NCBI RefSeq assembly: GCF_000264905.1
Contig: NW_006763146.1
Span: 1,295,308-1,359,307 of the forward strand
Origin: Stereum hirsutum FP-91666 SS1
Taxonomy: Eukaryota; Basidiomycota; Agaricomycetes; Russulales; Stereaceae
Direction: 5' to 3'
DNA: 64,000 nt
The notes under the pieces are model-generated. The model searched no databases. It had not been told where the DNA came from and saw only the letters and a list, made by a program, of their open reading frames with translations. Below, one piece after another: positions 22,628 to 35,619 of the stretch. How positions within the stretch are numbered: position 1 is the stretch's first letter; every line of letters begins with the position of its first letter. Position numbers and translations under genes: made by a program.

Positions 22628-25600
22628 ATGCAACGCGTTGTGGGCCACAGGGCCGCCCTACCCCGTTGTCATATCAAGAAACGTTCTTTCACCACTTCCC
22701 GCACTCTTTTAGATCACTCAAAGGCGAAGCAGGATAATAAAGCTTTCTCGAAGACTTTACTTTTACCCAAGACCTCCTTCCCGCTATGGCCCAACGTAGC
22801 GCAGACGGAGCAATCTTTGAAGGACAAGACTTGTGGTAGCCTATATCTCTGGCAGGTTGGTGCTTGCTCCCGACTGTTTTGCGTAGATAGGAGCTAACGT
22901 ACGTCTGTCCGGAGCTAGCGCGAAAACGCACAGGGGCCTTCGTTCGTCCTGCACGATGGGCCGCCGTATGCAAACGGGCATCTGCACATGGGTACATGTC
23001 GCAAATGTTATTGACATGACATAGATCTGACGCTCTACCAGGTCATGCGCTCAATAAGGTTCTCAAGGATATTATCAATCGGTATCACCTCTCACTAGGC
23101 CACAAAGTCCAGTACGTGCACTCCCCGGGTCGGTGCGATGTGCAGGTGTTGACCTCCGTAGTTATGTCCCAGGATGGGATTGTCACGGGCTTCCCATAGA
23201 GAATAAGACGCTTCATGATCTCGGAGTGCGTACACTTTTCCTCATTTTTCCTGTTTGCTGTGCTCAACCATGCGTGCGCCAGAAAGATTCGCAGAGCCTG
23301 CCGCCGACTACCATCCGCGATGCTGCAAGGAAGACAGCCGAGGCAGAAATTGAGAGGCAGAAAGGAGAATTTCAGGCTCTAGGTATAATGGCTGATTGGA
23401 GCACCGAGAACACGTATCGTACTCTGGGTACGTCCTATCGGTCTTATTTCTACCTTGCAGTACTGACTGGTTGTTGAAGACCATGACTACGAAATTCGGC
23501 AATTACGAGTGTTTCAGAAGATGGTTGAAAAAGGTATGCTCAATTGTTATCACTTCTTCCGGCAATCCATAAAATATTTCATTCGTTGGACCAGGCTTGA
23601 TTTACCGGCACTATCGACCCGTGCACTACTCTCCGTCCTCTCGCTCTGCCCTCGCAGAGGCGGAGTTAGAATACCAAGACGACCACGTCTCTCACTCCGT
23701 ATATGTTGCCTTCAAGGTTGACATTCAGGCTCCGGGTCTGAACACCACTCTCCGAAACTTGCTCGCTAGCCAGGGTCTGGAAGATGTGCGGTTATTGGTG
23801 TGGACCACTACGCCTTGGACGTTGACCGCCAACATGGTGATTATCTTGCCGTGGGATTGACTCTAAACAATGGTGTGCTAATCTAAAGTTCAGGGAATAG
23901 CTGTTCATCCAGAGATGAAGTATCTCGTGGTTAGGCAAAACGATTCGAGCGGCCTACTTGTCCTTGCCGCTGAGCGCCTGTCTGCTCTGCACGATGTCAT
24001 TGGAGACGTCGACGTCCTAGCAGAAGTCAAAGGTACTCAGCTCTCATACTCTTTAGTGACATGTATATTGAATGCAAATGCGTCCGTCTCTCAGGTTCAG
24101 AGCTGGTCGACACCCGCTACCATCCTATCTTCGACTCTCTACGCTCAAAACCATCGTCCGTGTCGGAGGAAAACTCCAAGGGAACATTAAGAATCCTCCC
24201 CTCGGGCCATGTAACACCCGACTCTGGTACCGGGCTCGTTCATTGTGCGCCCGCTCACGGCGCAGAAGACTACTCCCTCTTCCACTCCCTCGGTCTCCTC
24301 TCCGCATCATCTCCCGCCTCGACCATGGTATGCCATGTCGGCCCGTTGGGTACCTATACGTCTGCTGTTAAGGACGTTGTGGGTGAGGTAGCGGGACAGA
24401 GGTTGGTGGGCAAGGCGGTATTGAGTGACGGTGGAAAGGAGATCGTGCAGGTATTGGAGGAGATGGGAGAGCGTGGGAATGGGAAGGTGTTGGTGAAGAG
24501 ACAGAGAATCAAACATCGATACCCGTATGATTGGAAGACTAAGGAACCTATCATCGTCACGTTGGTATTTGAAGTCTGGCACGATATTAGCCTTGCTGAC
24601 CTCCGCTCTTTTACACCTCCAGCGCCACCTCTCAATGGTTCGCCAATTTGGACACCATCAAAGAGGATGCACTCCAGGCACTGCGACAAGTCAACTTCTT
24701 CCCCTCCGTCTGTATGTCCCTTCCCTTCCTTACGCCTTGTAACCCGAAACTTAAATTATCCCATCTCAGCGCGCAACCGCCTCGATTCCTTCATCGACTC
24801 TCGTTCCGAATGGTGTATCTCTCGTCAACGCGTCTGGGGCGTCCCCATCCCCTCCCTCCATCACGTCCCAATACTCGACTCCCCACAATCTCTCCACTCC
24901 GCAAATCATGAAGGAACGGCTCACCTAACTCCCGCCACCCTCTCACACATCCTGAATATTTTGGATAAGAAGGGCGTAGCATACTGGTGGGAGGGCCCCG
25001 CGGAGGAGTTCGTGCCTCCGGAATTGAAGGCTGAGATGGAAGTGAAATCGAAATCAGAATCAGAAGAGGGAGTGAAGTGGGAATGGAAGAAGGGTATGGA
25101 CACGATGGATGTCTGGTTTGATAGTGGGAGCTCGTGGAGTATGTTGGAGGAGAGGGATATAGAAGGGAGGCCGAGGGCAGACGTATGCTTGGAGGGATCG
25201 GATCAGCACAGGGGATGGTTCCAGAGCTTGCTGTTGACGTCTCTGGGGGCGGACGAGCAGGCTGGGAGTGCATCGACGAAGGCTGGCGAGGGGAAGGCGG
25301 CGGTAAGGGATGTGAAGGCGCCGTATGGGACATTGATCACGCATGGGATGGTGTTGGATCAGAAAGGCAAGAAGATGAGCAAGTCTTTGGGGAATATTAT
25401 CAGCCCCATGACGGTCATCTATGGTGGAAAGGTATGCTTTGATGCTCTTTTCCCCTTTTTTTACCCTGCCTGGTTGCTGAATAGGCTCAATATGATGTTG
25501 CAGGATAAGAAGAGAGAACCGGCCTACGGCGCGGACGTCCTCCGATTGTGGTCGGCCACTGTCGAATATTGGCGTGATATGCCCCTCGGTCAAACCATTC

Positions 25601-26930
25601 TCAGCCAGAGTGCCGAGTCACTCAGGAAGATCCGTAATTCCGCAAGATTTGCGTTGGGGAATATCGGGAACAGAGAGGCCAGAGAGCGACATGTAGCGGT
25701 AGATGTAAAGGATATGGGTCTAGTGAGCTTTTATGAGCTAGTTGAATCATTGATCTAATTTGGCTGATTCGTGCGGTAGGCCGAGAAATATGTCATGCAT
25801 GAGCTGTATAAACTAGAGAGGACGGCGCTGGATGGCTACGCAACGTACAATTTTGCCAAAGGTGCGTGCATATTCCTTTTCTTTGGACATACGTGCTGAC
25901 ACTCCCCTGATAGTCGTCAATAGCTTGTCGAACTTCGCCAACATCACACTGTCTGCGCTCTACTTTGACATCACCAAGGACTGCCTGTATGCCGACAGTA
26001 CGGAGAGTCTCGAGCGGAGGAGGATCGTTACTGTTCTTCAGCATGTATGATACGTTCTCTTATAATCATCTGTGCTACTGACCGATCTGCCCTGGGCTTC
26101 ATATAGATCCTAAATACAACGACGCATGTCATGGCACCTATCATTCCTCATCTCGCAGAAGAGATCCATCACGCGTATGAGAATGAAGGGCAAGATCTTT
26201 CCGCCGGATCATCTGTATTCATGAAGAAATGGGAACCTCTGGTCCGTCTCCCGAGGTCATACGTTGCCAGCTTTGCTCATTCTTAACCGTACACCCTATT
26301 CCAGTCGCCGGAGTGGGAGAATCAGACTGTGGAGCAAGAAATGACCGAGCTATTACGGGTCCGCGGCGCTGTGTTGGCACTGCTTGAAAAAGCTCGCGGC
26401 GACAAGTACGTTGAACCGGCCAGCACACTGATCATTGTACTCATTGTTCTCTTCGTCAAACGTAGAATATTAAAGTCCTCGTTAGAGGCCGAGGTGGACC
26501 TTATCCTACCTGAGGACACAGCAAATTCTTCCCTGGTCGATTTGCTACAGCGCGAAGGTATACATCAGATGCTCTATTTGTTTTTTGGCCCGGCTGATCC
26601 TCTGTACCCCGCACAGAGTCCTTCTTGAAGACTCTTTTCATAACTTCCGACGCCTCTATCGTCGATGAAGGCTCACTAGGTGTATCTTCACCAAAATGGG
26701 TCTATATGGACTCCATATCACTACCGGGTGAGCCCCGACCTGTTTCGTTTTGAACTTATACGAAATCATCACTCTGACAATATGCACCGCGAACAGGCTC
26801 GTCCGAGGAGCTAGGTATTCGCGTGCGACCTGCGTCTGGGGAGAAGTGTCCTAGATGTTGGACATTCACCCGCCCGGAAAAGGAAGAGCTGTGCTCAAGA
26901 TGCGAGGGTGCTGTTCGGCATAGATCATAG
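22628..26930 (+). CDS. isoleucyl-tRNA synthetase, mitochondrial
   Basis: Class I synthetase charging mitochondrial tRNA-Ile. The ATG at 22628 starts [20 protein letters not shown] followed by FTTSRTLL, a typical mitochondrial presequence. Exon 1 ends at 22855 (SLYLWQ) and joins [20 protein letters not shown] with the HIGH-type motif HLHMGHALNK. Next are [15 protein letters not shown], the editing (CP1) domain with [15 protein letters not shown] and [16 protein letters not shown], then [27 protein letters not shown] and [11 protein letters not shown]. The KMSKS loop is [14 protein letters not shown]. The anticodon-binding part has [10 protein letters not shown] and AEEIHHAYE. The C-terminal zinc finger is CPRCWTF with CSRC. 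The stop is at 26928-26930. About fourteen introns. It corresponds in type to yeast ISM1. Confidence 0.95.
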
Positions 26931-27156
26931 TCCATGAGGGGACGTAGAAGACGTGGTAATTTATGATATATATACTGTTGACTAATAGGAATCGCACCCC
27001 TTCTCAGACTCTGCACGGTGAATTCCTGAGTGCAGCGTACAATGTCCCCGAAGCCCGTCCCGTCGTCCGACTCTCAGCACTTTGACCAGGGCGGGGATGA
27101 CTTATATTTTTATTGTGCTTCTACGTGAAATGAAGCTCCTCGGTGTCGCTTGTAGT

Positions 27157-28677
27157 TCAATCGAGCCACACGGAGCCTGAACAGCAGTTCGTGCCAGTGA
27201 TGCTGTGGTGGAGAAACTCGAATCATTCAGGGCACTCATGGACGACGATAAAGGTGAACAAGTCACGCACTTCACTCTATCCAGCAAAACCATATTCGTC
27301 TCCTGCAACTGATAGAGCGCCACGAATCCTGTGTCCTGGTCTGTTAAAATCAACATATCCTTGCTTTCGTCCGCCCAGGGCGAAGTCGACAAAATGTTGC
27401 TTGTGCCGCCCCCTTCGGGTGTTGGAATAACGAAGAGAGATGACTCGATATTTCCAATGGTGTCTAAGGACCATCCAGCGAGGTAGCCGACCTGGGAGGC
27501 GTCGCGGGCCCGCGTGCTGACATAAAGCGTCTTCGAATCGGAAGAGAGGGCGATCTCGTCACCCCAATAGTCAGATGCGTTGGCGGGGCTGAGTCCTAGA
27601 TATGCGAAATTAACAGTCAGATATTGAGTTTTGATGTTAAGAAATATTTACCGAAGGGTGTGACAGCCAAAGAGATGTTCGTATAACTCAATATGCCAGA
27701 TGCAGCATCCACAGCGAATTGGTCGACGCGTAGACCTTCCTCGTCAATGACATACATATATGTCTCGAGTGGATGAATCACAGCGTGGCGTGGCCCAGCG
27801 CCGCTTTCACTGGGAGAGGTGTCCGCTAAAGGCGACAAGGTGCCGTTCCCTAGGTCAATAGAGTAGGACTGAATGATATTGCCGCCTAGATTCTAATGGC
27901 ACGACCAGTCATATAGTATGAATACCGTGATGTCTTGACCAGGGGGCATGGTGACGGGACTGACCATAATGTAGAGATACTTCAAGTCAGATGTGTTCGC
28001 AAAGCCGTGCAGCGTAGACCCATTCATGAAGGGGAGGGATTGAATTTTCGTCTCAATCTCACCCCCTGGTCCGATTGACCATACCTCACCACATGGATTG
28101 ACGAAGTCCACTGTTACATTGAGTGATTAGAATTGGGCTGTAAGAAACCAAATCAACTCACCACCGTAAAAAGCGCCATAGGCTCCAGCTTGGGGAATGA
28201 AATGATTGGCGATAGGTTTTGTGCCACACGACGCGACGGTGTTCAGGAGCGACACCGAGAAGTCGTCTTCGATGTTGTACGAGCTAAAGGTGCGATGCCC
28301 GTCGACAGGATCCGACCAACCTGATGCGTATACCACGCCCGCATCACGCTAGAAATAGGAAGAGACGGTGAAGCTGTGCGTCAATACGATTAAAAAACGC
28401 GTGTTCGAATGCAACGTACGTTGATAGAGAGCCATGGATGAGCGGCTGCAGCGGCTGATGTATTCTTCAGTGTGAGCGAGCCTGCCTCCGCATCGACTTC
28501 CAGAGTGTACAGGTATCCGGCCCCGACATCTTGGGTTCCATCCAGCATAGCAGTGACATTATAGTCTGTTCCAAAGTTCCCTACTAGGACATGATGGATA
28601 CAGCACGATACCTTTATAGTAAAGGCAGTGATGGCAACGACAATGGGCAGGATGCAAGAGGAACGCATGGAGACCAT
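27157..28677 (-). CDS. secreted carboxy-cis,cis-muconate cyclase-like beta-propeller
   Basis: Seven-bladed propeller of the lactonase / 3-carboxy-cis,cis-muconate cyclase family; some members take part in the fungal 3-oxoadipate (protocatechuate) route. The ATG at 28677 gives MVSMRSSCILPIVVAITAFT, a likely signal peptide, followed by HHVLVGNFGTDYNV. Family features follow: HPWLSIN, VVYASGW, CGTKPIANHFIPQAGAYGAF, GAGPRHAVIHPLETYMYVIDE and LYVSTRARD. In the last exon I join LLDRV to NITGTNCCSGSVWLD (donor GTGCGT, acceptor CCACAG), giving the NCC..VW ending known from secreted relatives; stop at 27157-27159. Potential N-glycosylation sites (NVT, NTS, NGS, NIS) fit secretion. Intracellular members lack the signal, so the true substrate may differ. 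Confidence 0.85.
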
Positions 28678-29417
28678 TGTACACCCTGTGCTGGCTTACA
28701 AGAATTCAGAAGGGGCCCAATATATGGTAGCGCGCCGGCCCTCTTCCACATCTGTAACCAATCAATTGACCGTGCTGATGCGGTCATGAGGACGATAATA
28801 TCGAGAGAACGGGCTTCACGTCCGGCATCGTGACCAGAAAGCTTCGAAGTACGCATATAACACGGCCTCCCGCGGAGTCGAAATTTTGTGTAGAGGCTGG
28901 ATAACGAAACAGGTCCAGTGACGCAAAAATATCACGCTGACTGATATTTATATCCCTGGAGGAGGGGTCATGGTCTTCCTTCTTGTTTATCGAGATTCGT
29001 AAGGCAGGCTAAAATCGTTATGAAAAATGAAGGGCACGAGGTTGTGTCCAGTATTATATCCTCTGAAATTGGAAGTCATATGTCGTACCTGGTGCTGATA
29101 TTTTGGGGTACGACCCTGGCGAACTGCCCTGCATACCGTGGCCAACCCGTAGCGGTGGCCATTACGAACTATCGGGGTGTCTCCCGTGATAATGCCTGTT
29201 GAGTTCGTATAGACCCCATCGCGACTTGCGGAACCTCGTTTTAGGACCACTGAGATGGAATGGCCTGGCCAGGGTCTGTTCGTGCCAGAATAGAAGTCAA
29301 GATAATTGCGATCCACGAGGGCTGGACAAACTACACTGAAACAAGGCAACTACAAATCAAGAAATCAAGCAGGACGTATATCAACGCCTGAAGGCAAGCA
29401 TACATCCGCCGAGGCCT
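28678..29417. promoter_or_regulatory. intergenic region with TATA-like sites
   Basis: These 740 bases lie between two leftward genes. On the minus strand, CATATATTGG (about 28718-28728) and GATATAAATATC (about 28944-28955) are TATA-like. Either could serve the propeller gene. I see no supported coding sequence, though an extra 5' exon cannot be ruled out. Confidence 0.4.
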
Positions 29418-31942
29418 TCACGAGGGTACAGACAGTGTCGGGATCCAAGTCGAATGAACAGACCCCTTGGCGTAGGCCTCCACGTCCTCCAATTGTGTCT
29501 TGAAGGGGCCATAAGGTGAAAGACTTGATCCGTGCTGCATCAGTGTTGAGAACTCCCAGATGGGGAGCATTTTTTTTGCAGCATTTGTGACTCGAATAGC
29601 GAGAGGAATTGTCTCGTTCAATGGCGCTTCCAGTTCCAGAAGACAATCCAGTGCTAATTTGAGCATGACTAAAGGAAAGAAGTAATGTCAATCAAAATTA
29701 TAAGATATGAAAGGAAACGTGACGAACAAGTGTGGTATTCATCGTCTTCTGGATACAACGCTGCGGCATTCAAGTAGCAACGGTGTGCCTTTTTAAGATG
29801 CGCTTTTGAGTCTCCGATGTCCTTGTACATCCCTGATGTGGAGTATTGTTGGTAAAAGTAACCTTCCACTCTGAATGAAGAAGGTTTGGATCGGTCAATA
29901 TGCTCAAAAGGCTGGGGCTAAGACTCGGGAAGAATTGGCTTGGGGAGACTCACGCGTACGCGAAGGCTCGCGGGTAAGCGATGAGCTGGAGTTCGTGGCA
30001 CATATTCTGGGACCCGATTATATACCGCGCCTCTATAGACTTCACGGTCTCTTTCAGCTTTGTCACGGCATCCAGTAAATCAGGAAGAGTAAACTTTGGC
30101 ACATTCGACGAGACGCCCTGCGGAAGATAAGTCAGACATTAAGCGGAAGTCCTGGAGCTGTGTCCAAATTGAACTCACGCGCTGATAGATATCCAGAAGT
30201 GCACAGTGGACGCTGACATAGAAGAGGTCCTCGAAGACGACCCCCGCTTCCTCAACAAGTATGACCTCGTGCCAAAGGTCCCTCCGAACCCATTTTATGA
30301 TATCAAAGGCCTTGTATATCCATTGGAAAGCGGTTGTGTAATCATGGTCAATTCGCAGGGCCTTGTGGCTAAGCAAAATCCACGATCTACGTAGGCCATA
30401 CAAGCGCATTCATCAGTGTGAATTGTCAAATTTTCCGACTGCATGAAGACGTATACCGAATGATGATGGCGATCCTTGGACTGGTGAATTCAGAGCCTTT
30501 GGTGCACAGGACGTCGAGCAAGTCGTTCGAGAACTTGTGAAGGTCGTAGTCGATTTTATACTCGAATGCACCCAACGGCCCAACTTCGCGATAATAATCG
30601 ACTGCAGACAAGATAGTCACCGGAGGAAGCGAGGATCACTTATGAAAGCTAGAATGAGTGGCTGTACTAACCGATTTTTGGGAGCTCTTCGGGATAACGA
30701 GGATCGTACATAGAGAAAACTCGCTCGTTCAATAGTATCGCATCGCTTAGGTAAAGAAGGTCCTGCATTCATGAATGGACCACTAATCTCAATGTGTAAA
30801 GGGATGCAGTCGAAGGTGATAACTGACGTCAAAATGAAGGTTTCTGCCCTCGGTCTCGACTTGAAGACCCTGCGCAAATGGAAAGGGTAAAGTCGGTTTT
30901 CTGTAGGTTTGACGCCATTCAGCGGATCTTAGAGCCGTGACACCTGCAACGAATGTCTACATGGTCGTAGACGGAGTAAGGCCCAATCTCAGATAAAGCT
31001 AGCTTTTTCGAGGCGAGGGGTGTCGAAAATGTTGTTACCTTGCGAGCTTGCACTACGGACCAGATCTAAAAGCAAACTCAGAGAACGAATTGTGACAGCA
31101 GAAGAATACTCACACTACTTCGTTTATCGGCCTTCTTTCCTAGAGGCTGTATGAGGGCGCTTGCACGGTCCCAAGGTGCTTGGCCAGGGGGCGTTAGTAC
31201 CTGGAAGCCTTGCTTGGAGAGCACATGGACATTTTCTCCCTGCTTCTCGAGGTTTTCTTGTGAAATAGCCAGGTAGGCCTCATATTCGCGTTTCGCATTG
31301 ATCTCGAGGGTGGTAAGCGTCCTATTAGATGGCAGGGCGTCCAAGGCTCGTTGCCAGCTAACAACTGCGCGTGAGAAGCATTGTCCAGCCTGCCGTAAAT
31401 GTAAAATTGTTAACAGGAATCGAAACATGTTCCACCGAAAGGAATGCCTTACATCTTCGATTGCTGCAAGTCGAGTCCAGCCTTTGGCGTAGCTTGGATC
31501 AAGTTCGGTTGCCTAGTAGTACGAGTTATAAAGCTAGTGCACCTATATACCAGGGAACAATCAGGGAGTGTCGACTCTGACCTTGATAGCATCCACCTCA
31601 GCCTCCTCAAACCTAGGGTGGCAAGATCAAAATCCACCATGAAGCAGGTAAATCAATGCACAATCCATGAAACAGTCGGGCTACACAACGACTTGACAAC
31701 GGCGCGTGATATGGACCATGGTCAACATACCGCTTCATGTTTTTGTAACATAGGGCTCTATTGGCATACAGGACAGCCTTCATCTTCGAATCGAAACTCT
31801 CCTCGTTCGCAAAATTAATCGCGCCAGTATACTTCACGCTGGCCTCTGAGTACTTTTGGTCCCTGAAAAGACTGTCGCCGTCCGCTTTGACGCGAGGTGT
31901 GTGGGGTGGCAAGAACTTTGGCGTTGTGCCGTTTGTATTCAT
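29418..31942 (-). CDS. TPR-repeat protein of unknown function
   Basis: The N-terminus (ATG at 31942, MNTNGTTPKFLPPHTPRVKA) is followed by a classic three-repeat TPR block: GDSLFRDQKYSEASVKYTGA, MKAVLYANRALCYKNMKR, EAEVDAIKATELDPSYAKGW, as in Hsp70/Hsp90 co-chaperones and STI1-like proteins. The helical extension continues with GQCFSRAVVSWQRALDALPS. The large remainder is not recognised: GQAPWDRASALIQPLGKKAD, FEYKIDYDLHKFSNDLLDVL, DHDYTTAFQWIYKAFDIIKW and a final helical part LALDCLLELEAPLNETIPLA. It ends IPTLSVPS with stop at 29418-29420. About ten introns. It looks like a fungus-specific TPR protein; the TPR block suggests binding to a chaperone C-terminus, but the two-carboxylate-clamp residues were not checked. 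Confidence 0.75.
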
Positions 31943-33490
31943 TGTAGACTGTATACGAGTGTAGTGGGGATGAAGGGCAGAGAAGAGTGCCTATCAGAGT
32001 GTGATTGTTTCAGGTCGAGCGTATATTACAGGCAAGGAGAGTGTTCGTCGTTTTCAAGTGAAGGTTGAATTTGGTTCGAGTTCACCGCGTCGCGGAACCA
32101 AAACGGTCAACCCTAACCCACCGACACAACCATTGTGGCACCCCGCCACATGTCCCTCCGTCCTTCAAAACTTCAGCCATTTATCGCACACTCATCCAGA
32201 CAAGACAAAGCTCGTTTTATTGATTGTGTTCATACATTATTTAAAACTCGAATTCAAATCTCCACCTCTTCGTTTATGTATAGAGTACGAATATGTACGT
32301 CAAACAGGAAAACAGAAAAAGGTATTTTGGTTTGGGGGCCACAGACAAACCGTCATCAAGAGGGAATTGGGAAGAAAAAAGGGAAACGGAGGGGAACAAC
32401 TTTGGGGTGGGTGAAGGGTAGAAAGGAAGTGTTCAGGTGGTAGAAGGTAGAGAATGTAGATAGAAAGTGAGGTGGAGGGGAGATGAACAATGAAAGAGGA
32501 ATGTGGGGAGGAACAAATCGATGCATGCAAAGCAGAACGACGTGTGTATGGGGAGGGGTAGGAGGTAGAAAGAAGTAGAATGCATGAATGTGTCACAGGA
32601 ATCTTGAACACGTCGCAAAGAAAGTGGGAAGATAGATGGGAAGAGATGTTTATGCAAGGGAGGGGGGCAAGTATGGACACATCTGAAAAGGGTCTTGGTC
32701 GTGAAGAGAATATGGACAGAGAAGTTAATTAAGGAAAAGAGAAGAAAAAGGAGTCAACGGTGAAGATATATAGCGTATGGAGTGGACACGAACGACAAGC
32801 GCAAGCATGGTAGCAATACCCACCGGCCATAACCAAAGCGCAACCGATACCCGAAGTCAATGAGACGACGCAAACGAGCGTGAGCGAACAGTCGGAAAGC
32901 GAACGACGAAAGAGCGATGTTAACAGATGCGGCAAAGGTAGTGGTATGGCCAGGGGCACGAAAGCGAGCGCAGGTCCAACGGCTATGAACGACGGGATGG
33001 AAGGACACAGATAGCGTAATGTGAGAAGAAAGAAAGAAAAGTGAACGCATGGATGATCGATGGATGAGATATTGGAACAACTGAGAACAACAGAGAAGGA
33101 GTAGGCATAGGACGTGAGCATGTGTGACATCATACTTGTGTGAGTGGAGGATGGGCCGGATCCAGAGACGATGGCGAGAAGACGTGAAGATGCGTGGACA
33201 GAGGAATGAGTCGACGGAACACAGACAATGCAATTGCAAGGGTATACACAGTGCATGAGTGTTTATCCGAGAGCCAGCCCGCACGAGCACGACCGGGAAG
33301 CCAGACGCGATAGCGCAACGATAACGAGGACGGAGACAGGGCAGCAGACGACGACGGACGAACTTGGAGGAATATTGATCAAATAAAAATGTGCGTGGAC
33401 GTGGAGGCATAGGTTGCGTGGCGGTGTGCGAGTCCATGAGGTTGTACAAGGATGCAAGGTGAGGATCGATGCGCGCGCGACCGAGCTAGC
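31943..33490. other. long gene-free, strongly purine/pyrimidine-biased stretch
   Basis: In these 1.55 kb the plus strand is rich in GA from about 32300 to 33400, so the minus strand is C/T-rich. No frame shows family features. The bias and position suggest a long 3' untranslated region of the leftward cyclin gene plus a short promoter for the TPR gene at the left end. Confidence 0.5.
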
Positions 33491-35619
33491 TTAGTGCGTC
33501 CCATCCCGGCGTCCCGTGTCGTCAATATCGTGACCCTCCTCAATAGCACGCTCGCGGGTGGCACGAATAAGGGCCTTCAGCGTAGGAAGCTCCTCGGGAA
33601 GGTTGACTTGTTGGTTCTCATCCCAGCGTTGCAGAGCCCAATCACGAATGAACGTGCTGGCCTAGACACCCGACAGGGATGAGTGAATAAATGTAAATAT
33701 AAGATAGACCAGCAAAACAACAGACCTTCATGTACTTCTTCGACGCGTACTTCTTGAAGAACGAGCTATGGCGGATAGGTTTCAGGATGTAGTTCAGCAT
33801 GATGTTCGCGGTGGGGATGAGCGCGCTCTCTGGGTATGATGAGTAGTGGGCCAAGTTCGGAGTCTGAAAAGGACCATGGTCAATATTTGCTGACAGAGTG
33901 AGCGATAAGATGTTATACTTACCCACTCCTCCTTTCCCAAGATCAATCTCGCCAACCAGATACTCGCGGCAGCCAACATCGACGGCGGCGATCCAATCAA
34001 CCTCCACTCGACACACTCGATCTCCATCAGGTACTTGGCCACAGTCCGTACCTGGACGTTGTAGTCGTCCGCCTTGCTCACTCGCCTCAGGAAGTGGATT
34101 GGGCTGGGGTAGTTCATACTCCACTCGAGCGTCTTGAGGATGTACTTCTCGGCCTGCAAGATCTCGCCTTCGGTATACGATGAGTCAGCGCAGTAAAGGA
34201 AGTTCTGCGCAGAGGGTGCGACGATCTCCTCGACCTTGGCAGCGACGAACATGCACGTGATCCCGACGAGCTGGAGCTTAGCGAGGGAGACCACACGAGA
34301 GGAGAGGAAGCGGTCGATGATGTTGACCGCGAGGAAAAGGGTCTCGGGGAGAAGACGGAAGCGCATGTGGACCTGGATGAGCCAGTCAGTAAGGATGCCG
34401 CGCATCTTCCATGCGAGGTCCTTTTGGTTGTCCATGTAATTCGCGTTCGGCATCGTCGTTCGCTAGAAAGATCGCTGGTGAGAAAGTGAACATGTACAGC
34501 AAAGAAGAAAGGCTCACCTCTACTTCTTTAAGGTACTCGAAGATCTCGGCAACGTACTCGGAGACCATCAACGGGTCTTGCGCATCCTCGGCGTCGAGGT
34601 CTTGCCATTCATCGCCAAAAGGGTCGGCCTCCTCCTCGCGCTGGATCTGCTCGACGTGTAGGGAAAGCTCAGCAACAGCCTCCTGTTCTGCGCGGAGGAT
34701 GGCTTCCTGGTCCTCAACGGGTCGTGTGGTCGCCACCCGTGCCTCTACCTGATGATGGTCCTCTGGTGCCTCCGATGAAGTGCGGCGCTTCTTGAACACC
34801 CGATCCGCCTCTTCCTCATCCGCCTCCTCGATGCGTTCCGCCTTGACGGTCCTAGACGTGAGGGGGCGACGAGTAGGAGCAGTGTTAACGACGGTGGTTG
34901 TCGTGGTGACAGTGGAGCGAGGAATGGCGATGGAGCGGCGAGTAGGGACGGGAATGGCAGTAGGAGCATCGTACGTGTGGTGTTTGAGACGACGAGGGAC
35001 GACTTCGGATTCTTCCTTGACATCGGGCAGGCGCTGTTGATGCTGTTGTTCGGTAGCAGTAGCGGCGCGTGTGACACGCTTAGTGCCGGCGGGAGCGACA
35101 ACGGTGCGGAGAGGAACCCTCGGTGCGGCGGCAGCGGTGGTCGTCGTCGTCGTCTTGGTAGACTTGACGAGGACCTTGCTAGGGGCTATCGAGGATTGGG
35201 CGGGCTCTGCCTTGCCCTTTCCCTTGACACCGGCGACTGATGGGGGCTTCACCTTGGGCTGATTGGGACCGCCGACCTCGCCAAAGGCAGATCGCTTGCG
35301 CTTTCCTGCAGCGGGATCTTGTTCAGTGAGTGCAGCCTCCTTCGCTGCGAGAGCCCGTGCGCGGGATGTTGCGCCGCTGGCGACGCCGCGTGTCCCGACC
35401 GCAGGCTTGTCGGCAGTGGCGGTCGATGCTGATGGGGGTTTTGACCTGGTGGTGATCCTAGGTCGTGCGTTTGCGTTCTCATCTTTGAGTGTTGAGCGAG
35501 TTGTGCGCGTTATGCGCCTCTGTGGATGAGAGGGGTAAGTAGACGATCAGCGACACAACGACGACAGATCGGAGAAAGACGAAAAAAGAAAGGAAACTGA
35601 CAGGAATGTTTTGAGACAT
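33491..35619 (-). CDS. B-type (mitotic) cyclin
   Basis: Regulatory subunit of the mitotic cyclin-dependent kinase. Exon 1 codes only MSQNIP (35602-35619). It joins RRITRTTRSTLKDENANARP, where RSTL with following Asn is a candidate destruction box. A disordered Lys/Ala/Thr-rich arm follows, with KRKRSAFGEVGG. The cyclin box begins DPLMVSEYVAEIFEYLKEVE, then PNANYMDNQKDLAWKMRGIL with TDWLIQVHMRFRLLPETLFL, which holds the MRAIL-type docking surface. FVAAKVEEIVAPSAQNFLY, LEWSMNYPSPIHFLRR and MLAAASIWLARLILG follow, and the second cyclin fold ends FFKKYASKKYMK. The tail is DDTGRRDGTH, stop at 33491-33493. About five introns. It belongs with fungal Cdc13/NimE/Clb-type cyclins. Confidence 0.95.

Noticed and set aside
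32729..33449. Minus-strand frames rich in Ser, Leu, Cys and His in the gap before the cyclin end
   Set aside because: Composition follows from the C/T-rich strand bias; several overlapping frames look alike and none has domain features.
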